From Cylindrodendrum hubeiense (Eukaryota; Ascomycota; Sordariomycetes; Hypocreales; Nectriaceae), in assembly GCA_014621425.1 (NCBI GenBank), contig JAANBB010000064.1, forward strand, positions 79,951-143,950: a stretch of DNA of 64,000 bases, written 5' to 3'. Under the pieces are notes generated by a model. The model searched no databases. It worked only from the letters and a program-made list of their open reading frames with translations, and was not told where the DNA came from. A program made the translations under genes and the position numbers. The first letter of the stretch is position 1, and every line of letters begins with the position of its first letter. Positions 57,095 through 64,000 of the stretch are shown one piece after another.

Positions 57095-58172
57095 TCATTG
57101 ATGCAGTCTCTGAATTTGCTCCTCCATTAGCTTCTGGTGGATATCCGTCACTGGGCTTTCCATCTCGTTGATGATTTTGCTGACCTGACTCAAGATGAAA
57201 GGCCCTGGATTGCACTTGCGATGGTCAATGAGGGGCTTTTCGCCTACCTTGCCAATGTCGTGAATGATCAGGCTCGTCGTCTTCCGATATAACGCTATGA
57301 TGCTGATTTCGATATCTTCTGGATGTGGAAGTGGCCAAAGACCGGCTCGGACAAGGCATAAGGTCATCGAGCCGAGGATCATGGATTCACATCGGTGGTG
57401 GCCCATCCACTCTGCGTGGTGGCACCATCTGGGTTTCTCATCGACGACAACGAGATGTTCAACCATATCCTGGAAGATGTCAAGAATCGCCTGGATAGTG
57501 TCCAGGCGGATCGCATCGATTCTCTCTGGTCAGTGTTAGCTTCTGCCCTTTGTAGAAAGGGACCTCGCTGTACATACCAATAATCTCCGGGGGCATGCTG
57601 AGGTCTTGAAAGGTAGGGTCGTCGGCACCATAAGGTCCATCGGCCTCCATCAACATCTTGTGTGCGATTCTCTCGAACAAATCGCTGTGACCAAGCTCCC
57701 ATGATATCCAGAGTGCTTTTGATAGGGATGTCCGAGAGTCTCTGACATCCTCCTCGACAGACTCCATCCATGAATGAATCCAAGGCCCCAATATTCGGGT
57801 GCTGTCGTAATAGTTTGTCAACGTCGTGAGGTCGTACAGCTCGTCTATCGGCAGTGTCTTTGGCACCCGGTGAAGATGGCCGTGGGAAATGTACATAAAC
57901 ACCGCAAGCGGGACAGCTTTGTCTGCGGGGAGCTTGACAATCCACTCCTTCTTGCCAGACGTGGTGTTTGATTTGGACTCGGCAAAGTTGCCAAAGAGCA
58001 TGCGCTCAAACACGGGAGAGACTCGTGCCAGAGTTCGAGAACAGGCAGTGAATAGGATCTGGCCCGAGTCCTCTAGCCGGCCAACCTGTAACTTGACGTC
58101 GCCGTGAGGATCAAACTTGATGGGCTGCGCAGGCATGGCGATCGTTTCTCGTGAAAGCGTTATGGGCGACAT
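57095..58172 (-). CDS. BTB/POZ domain protein
   Basis: Two exons: 57578-58172 and 57095-57525, giving 341 residues. Residues about 20-110 show the fungal BTB pattern: FDPHGDVKLQVG, FTACSRTLARVSPVFERMLFGNFAES, WIVKLPADKAVPLAVFMYISHG, LYDLTTLTNYYD. A helical C-terminal region follows, with a WCHHAEWMGHH stretch. Many such fungal BTB proteins have no kelch or MATH domain and no assigned role. Some act in protein-protein interaction or as Cul3 adaptors. An upstream in-frame ATG exists about 50 nt before the chosen one; the start at 58172 puts the BTB core at the usual distance. No operon-like partner. Confidence 0.83.
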
Positions 58173-60617
58173 TGTAGCAGATGGGCAAGGGGTGTAATTT
58201 CGCCTGCTCCCGTTAATCATCCACCGTCGCAATGTTATATTACCGTTTGGTAGGCATCCGGATGTTCTGGAGAAAAGCCCAAGAGACCTCCTCCTCACAT
58301 CCTAATAATAGAATAGCCAAGACACGCTGTTTGATGAGGAAGCTTGGACGTGGCCCGGATTGTCCCAGTCACCCATGCTACTTCTCCCAACTGGGATGGG
58401 ATCCATTCGCGCAACAAGTCTCCGCGAAGACCGATTGGCTAGCCCTGGCTTCGAACGAGCCACCACAGGACACAGGAATGTCACGGCATCGCTCCATATA
58501 CGAGAAAATCACCAGCACGGGCAGGCCAAGACTCAAAGACCAACGCGCTTGAAATTAAGGCAGGCGCTATTATTAGAGATGCCCCAGTTATGCGGAAACT
58601 TGGCCATATAGCTGGGCGGCCCCCGTTGCACCAGTGCTCGTGGCGCGAAGGCGAAAGCCGGATGAGGCCTGACGCTCCTCTACCCTCTACGCCCTTGTCG
58701 TGGCAGAGCGGAAGCTTAATGCGACATTTGTTTGGGACCGTCTGATGTTCATGCCTCAAGCAATTCTTGGCAATAGGACGCGGTGGATTTCGCAGCTCGG
58801 CCTCCATTCACGGCCCTCCGGAGTTACGGACCCGGAATTCTCGGGCCCCGGATTGCTAATCGAAACCCTATTCTTTTCTAGAACGGGGAAGAAAAGCCAG
58901 GACCACGCCACGCTTGACGGGGATCCCGTCTATTTAAAACGCCATCAAGCCTAACCGATGATTTTCCCACGTGTGAGAGTGGAGTTTGATTGCCCGTTGT
59001 GAATTCCCATCCACGCAGAGATCGGATGAATCGGCATGAGGCGTTTGCGGGGCCCGGACGCGGACGGAGTGGTGTAGGGTAAGTTGCAGAGAACCGGTCC
59101 AGGGCTGATTGCCCGTTGTCCATCGTGCTGATTATCGCGAGTAGAATCACTGCTGGTTTTCTAATAGCCATGTTGAAGCGAGAGACCTGACGAAGGTAGT
59201 CGCGGTTTCTTTTGTGGGAACAGCGCTCACCAGCTCCTCCGCAGGGTTGGCCTAATCCTTGTTCAAACATCTCTAATACTGTCGCTAGATGTTGATTAGG
59301 AGGAGGATAATTGGAGTCGAAGAAAGTCAGTTTTTGAAGTTTAATTTTCTTCACGAAATATATTTTCCTGTTGCGTAGTCCCATTTGTAAGCCTAAATTA
59401 GTCGATCTCTTCCACCAGAGTTCGAGCCCTTGAAGGCATTCACGAACGATCTTCCACTTCGACTTGGAGTTGAAGGAAGTTAACGGCATTGAAACTACCT
59501 CTCAATTTATGAAATATGTCCAGTGGAAGCGTAGAGCTGACAGCGGTGTTGTAAATATTTGTGAAACCTGACGGAGAGATACCCAGTTAGCGGTCACTGC
59601 GGCGCGTAATCCATACAATCGAGTAGCAGTGAGACTTCTTTTTGGTCTAGGCTACTGCACCATTTCCCGGTAAACCCAAAATTCTTGCAGATATCCTTAG
59701 GTTCGACGGATGCGTACCTGTAATACCTCAAGACTGGAGCATTCCCCTCCAAGGTCTTTGATGTGATAGGGAGAGAGAAAGTGCGATTCTGATCCATCGT
59801 AGAGCCATAAGTGAGTTTCCGAATTGGCCATTGACTTGAAGATGAGTCGCTTTAGCGACTTGTGATGATCCAATATTGCGCAAATCGGGGTTTCCGCGAT
59901 ACAGCTAGCTACCCCAGAGTCTCGAGTGGTTTCAGTGCTCGGTTGAGGATGCTTGCAGCCATGTCCCCATCGCCTTCTTCCTTTCCTTTCTCTGCGCTTT
60001 AAGCTCTCTTCTTTATTGGCAACTCGAGCAAGTGACAACTTGTAGGCCATGATGAGGACTGTCCAAATGACTATTATAAAACTCCAGCTGAAATCTAGGC
60101 AAACTTTCCAAGACACGGATAGCTTACTGGACGCTGCAACCCGCAGACATGGAGATGCCATGACTGTCATGACTCTCGCTCAGATTGCAACCATGTTTCC
60201 TCCAGCATCTCTTCCATCTCATTTGATCCCTAACAGTTGGCCTAATTTTATATCACGACTACCGATAGCGACGGGGTGAAAAGCCCTGTTCACTAATTGT
60301 AACAACCCGCGGTTGAATTTGACCCGTCACCGCCATGGCAGAAGATCTAACAGTAGTGGTAGCTAGCACGACTATTGAATGCTACACATTTGTGTGACTG
60401 TGTCTAGCATCAGTGCCCCTGTACCTCTCCGTNTTTTTTTTCATTGGCCGGCTCGCTGACATAAGCCCGCTGCAAGCGTAAGCCGAGGCCTTGGGCCACG
60501 ACCACTGCATCTATCCCACGTCGTACCTCAGCCTGATCAACCAACTTGTGAAAATTCAAGTGCGGCATTTCAACCTTCCTTGCAATCTTGCTCATCACTG
60601 CCCTTCCGCTTTACGCC
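58173..60617. other. 2.4-kb region without a firm gene
   Basis: Several minus-strand frames look partly protein-like. 59797-59594 starts at an ATG and gives 67 residues with RYYRYASVEPKDICKNFGF. 59489-58878 starts at an ATG with KSKWKIVRECLQGLELWWKR. An overlapping frame covers 60170-59697. I could not join them into one consistent gene, and no family is recognised. An ambiguous base (n) next to a T-run at 60433 marks a weak spot of the assembly. A small or decaying gene at 58.9-60.1 kb is possible. Confidence 0.35.
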
Positions 60618-63600
60618 ATGTCCCGATTGTTGTGCTGTCTCTGCCCCAGCCGTAACGAAGACGGCCCTCGACAGTCTGAGGGCAGCCAGGGTATAGAATT
60701 AGCGCCCAGGCCCGCAAAACTGCCCACACCCCCAGGTACGAGAGCCGCCTCGACCCATTTTCGATCCGCCCAGACTTACATAGGCTAGGGACAGAGCCAG
60801 CTCCGACCGACTTCACGGCACCGACAGAAGCGCCATCTTTACCCCCTCAGTCGACCAGTCCTAGTCCGCCGGCCGAACCCACCTCCCCCAAGCAACCAGC
60901 CCTCGTACAGAAACAAGATGATTATGCTGCGGGCGACCCAGAGAACAACGGCAACGGCTCTGGCTCAGACAGTTCACAGCAACTGGTAGAAGAATTAGAA
61001 GCCATCACAACAACGGCCCCAGCTAGATCCAATCTGTGGGACGACGCCGTGGAGAGGCTTACGGAAGACGAGAAGCGGTGGCTGAAGCAGGTAGAGGGGG
61101 AGCCCTTGACTGCTCCCAAGACCTCGGCAGTGGACGAAATGATACGTCTTGTTACGGAAAAACAACATCAATGTGAGGAAAAGGCATGGAAAACGATCAA
61201 AATTGGAAATCATGAGTTTTCATTCCGTGATGTCGCCAAAAGATCTATTGTCTGGCTCAACAAGTTCAAGGAGATTGGTGACACCATTGTTCAATATGAT
61301 CCGGTGCATGCAGCTCTCCCGTGGGCAGCAGCAAGATTTATTCTCCAGATCACGATTGCGTACGGCGAGCAAATGGCTTCTTCTCTGGTCATCATTGAGC
61401 GGACAACACGAATAGTTCATAGATGCCAAGTCTTCGAGCGATTATACACCACGGATACACTGCCCCTTGAAGTGGCCCAAAGCTTTCAATCGGCTCTAAT
61501 CGAACTCTATACACTACTTCTCCAAGGACTCATGCGAGTTGCAAAATTTCTCTCCAAGAACACTATGACTCGATCCTTCATTACTGTTCTTTTGCCCACC
61601 GAAATCTCTGGCCTTCTTTCAGACCTCGACGATTGCGAAGTAGAAGTCAAAAAGGAAGTTTCTGTCTGCGAGGCACAATCCCGCTTCACAACAGACAAAG
61701 AAATGTTGCGGAGGCTGGATGGCTTGTTGAGCCTTGAAAAGCCCCTTCTCCGTGTTGATGAAAATGTCGCCGAAGTCCTTTCACACATTACCACTCAAGA
61801 GTTGATAAAAATTCTGGAATGGATTTCAGAAGTCAAGTACACGTTACATCACCAAACATTCAGCCAGGGGAGAACTAGCGATACATGCGGTTGGATTATT
61901 CGCCGAACTGAGTTTTACGAATGGCAGAGCACGACATCGTCAACCATGCTATGGTTGCAAGGCCTCCGTGAGTACCCTTTCAATTCACGTCCTATCCTTA
62001 CCTAAATATCTACACGTTCTAACAATCCGTTAGCTGGCACTGGCAAGACCTATCTTACCTCTATGGTTATTGATGAAATTACTATGAGCATCGCTAGTGT
62101 GCCGAACCATGAAGGATTCGCCTTCTTCTATTGCAACCGCAATGAACCAGAACGCCGAAAAGCAATCACAATTCTTCGAAGCTATATCAGACAATTGTCA
62201 GCACCCAGCCATATATCCTCACACATCTATCCTCAACTGAGACAGCTATACACTGAATCTTTGTTGACTGCGTCAGGATGGACCCTTGCTCGATGTGAAG
62301 AATACCTTGTCAGGCTACTTAATTTCTACCCTCGCACTACTCTCGTCTTAGACGCATTAGACGAGTGTGATATAGAGGAGCGCCAAGAAGTTATGGATCT
62401 CTTCAATTCATTTACAAACAAGTTATTGAAACCTGTGAGAATCTTCATCTCGAGCCGCCCAGAAGGTGATATTCGACAACACCTCATTCATCTACCGAAA
62501 ATCGAAATCCTTGCCAAGGACAACGAGGACGACATTGCAAAATTTGTCGCTGAGAGTATTGAGAGAAATGGGAATTGGAGTTATACTCTAAAAAGGGACC
62601 AGACCCTCAAAAATGAGATTGTCAATACACTGCTGAGCAAGAGTGGAGGGATGTTCCAATGGGCCAAACTGCAGATCAGTCAACTGCTCAAACTACGCCA
62701 TGAGAAGGACCTCCGTGATAAACTCGGAAAGCTACCAAAGGACCTCGAGTCTGCTTATGATGAGATTTACCAGAATATCGAATCACTTCCTAACCATGGC
62801 AAAAATCAAGCTTTTCGGGCCCTCAAGTGGGTTATGTGCGCTTATCAACCACTCACTATCGAGGCACTTCTGACAGCCATTCGCGTGGACCCCGATGAAG
62901 AGATTATGGATGAGTCTTCCGACACGACTGAAGAAGACCTTCTAGACTGGTGTGCAAACCTGTTGGGTATCGACTCCCAGCATGACCCTCCTGTATGGCG
63001 GCCCTCTCACCTGTCGGTTGTGGAGTATCTCGAGAGTCACTTTACGTCAGCTAGCGCTCATGGCTTCGTCGCGACGGCTAGTTTGGTTCTTTTGCATGAA
63101 ACATATCATGCTCAAAAGAGCGAACAAATTCGAATTGAAATGTATGGTAACGATTATACGCTTCAAAGATATGTTCGACATCATTGGATCCGCCACATCC
63201 AAACCCAGGAAATCCCGGAAGTCGATCCAGGCTTGGCGCGGCTTCTAAAAAGGTTTCTTGGATCTCCAGGGAAAAGTAGTCTACAATACCAAGATTGGCA
63301 TGGGAAAGTTGGCAATGAACTACTACCAAGTAAACCACCGTCCTCCATCCTTGAGCGCGTTGATATGAGCGATATTTCCCCCGAGGATGTCGCCGTATTC
63401 GCAATGTGTCGATTTGCTTTATATTACCTGCTACAAGACTGGTGGCAAGATGCTAATATCGATGTCTCGCAGACGAACAGAAATGGCGATGACCTCTTAT
63501 CCCTAGCTGCTGCGTCAAACTGTGAACCAATTTGCAACAGCCTGATAGGTGGTGGGGCCAAATTGAGCATGGCATATCGGAGTGGAAGCTATGATAGTGC

Positions 63601-64000
63601 TCTAGTCGCAGCAGCGAAACACGGTGGGGTAGAAGTAGCTCGTCTGCTCATTGAGAAAGGGGCAGATGTCAACCTAGTGCTTCAGACCGGGAGCTATGGC
63701 AGTGCTCTAGTAGCAGCAGCAGCAGAATACGGAGATACAAAGGTTGTGGAATTGCTCATTGAGAAGGGGGCAGATGTCAATCTGATGCTTCAGACTGGAG
63801 ACTACGGCAGTGCTCTGGCAGCAGCAGCAGCAGCAAAAACAAGATACGGAGATATAAAGATTGTGGAACTGCTTATTGAGAAGGGGGCGGATATTAATCT
63901 GGTACTTCAGGCTGGGAACTATGGCAGTGCTCTAGCAGCAGCAGCAGTAGCAACAGGATACGGAGATACAAAGATTATAGAATTGCTTATTGAGAAGGGG
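60618..64000 (+). CDS. NACHT-ankyrin NLR, 3' end outside the window
   Basis: Exons 60618-60735, 60789-61967 and 62034 to beyond 64000, in phase. A Pro/Ser/Thr-rich N-terminus (after a Cys-rich MSRLLCCLCPSR that could be acylated) leads to a NACHT-associated N-terminal domain (LWDDAVERLTEDEKRWL, HAALPWAAARFILQ). The NACHT NTPase has Walker A GLPGTGKT, made across intron 2, and Walker B TLVLDALDECD. A helical region follows (SGGMFQWAKLQISQL, LPKDLESAYDEIYQNI, HLSVVEYL). From about 63480 come ankyrin repeats with IEKGADVNL cores. Fungal proteins of this design sense non-self or invaders and can trigger cell death. The C-terminal repeat number is unknown because the gene is cut. Confidence 0.9.
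63596..64000. repeat. Near-identical ankyrin units with GCA-codon length differences
   Basis: Four AGTGCTCT words start at about 63596, 63701, 63809 and 63926, giving unit lengths of 105, 108 and 117 bp. The unit encodes YGSALAAAA...YGDTKVVELLIEKGADVNL. Units differ mainly in the number of GCA/GCN alanine codons in the first helix and in a few core positions. The array continues beyond the window. Confidence 0.85.

Noticed and set aside
60433..60433. Ambiguous base n next to a T-run
   Set aside because: Assembly ambiguity, not a biological feature.
1..64000. CRISPR arrays, insertion sequences, rRNA and tRNA genes
   Set aside because: None seen; the region is eukaryotic nuclear DNA, and no cloverleaf with a GGTTCGAATCC-type box was found by eye. 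A tRNAscan run would be decisive.

Overview
This window is nuclear DNA of a filamentous ascomycete, most likely of the Aspergillus/Penicillium type (Eurotiales). The genes are split by short introns, mostly about 45-100 nt, with GTRNGT donors and CTRAC-like branch points. Typical fungal families are dense: Zn2Cys6 regulators, WSC proteins, DUF7580 and DUF7702 proteins, and a NACHT-ankyrin receptor. Species cannot be settled from sequence alone. Gene models are hand-built. Wherever exon coordinates are listed, exon lengths and splice phases add up to an open frame unless stated otherwise.

Layout. 0-2.7 kb: decayed, C-to-T-mutated gene relics. 2.7-5.6 kb: nucleoside hydrolase and a membrane-tethered unknown, convergent. 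5.6-9.1 kb: a gene-poor stretch holding a dead fragment of the short-chain dehydrogenase (SDR) gene, then a large unknown ORF. 9.5-25.6 kb: SDR, Zn2Cys6 regulator, amino-acid permease, second Zn2Cys6 regulator, MATE exporter, secreted agmatinase, DHA1-type MFS exporter and a RidA-like protein. These read as an amino-acid/agmatine/polyamine uptake, breakdown and export neighbourhood with two local regulators and three divergent promoters. 26-31.5 kb: a pseudogene and a divergent pair of fungal incompatibility-type proteins (DUF7580 and a helical partner). 31.8-53.2 kb: cell-surface genes: chitin-binding/WSC protein, membrane-anchored GH16 glucanase, a GT2 of the ZtGT2/FgGT2 hyphal-growth type, oleate delta-12 desaturase, a CelA/Tft1-type GT2 (mixed-linkage glucan synthase family), and a membrane-anchored GH12 divergent from it. 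53.8-58.2 kb: DUF7702 seven-helix protein, Zn2Cys6 regulator, BTB protein. 60.6-64 kb: the 5' part of a NACHT-ankyrin NLR, cut by the window end.

The most interesting points are: (i) a synthase/hydrolase arrangement that could build and remodel (1,3;1,4)-beta-glucan; (ii) the agmatine-centred cluster with a RidA-like protein lacking the catalytic arginine; (iii) a stray copy of one regulator's promoter plus first exon 28 kb away; (iv) an NLR whose ankyrin units are nearly identical and differ in alanine-codon number.
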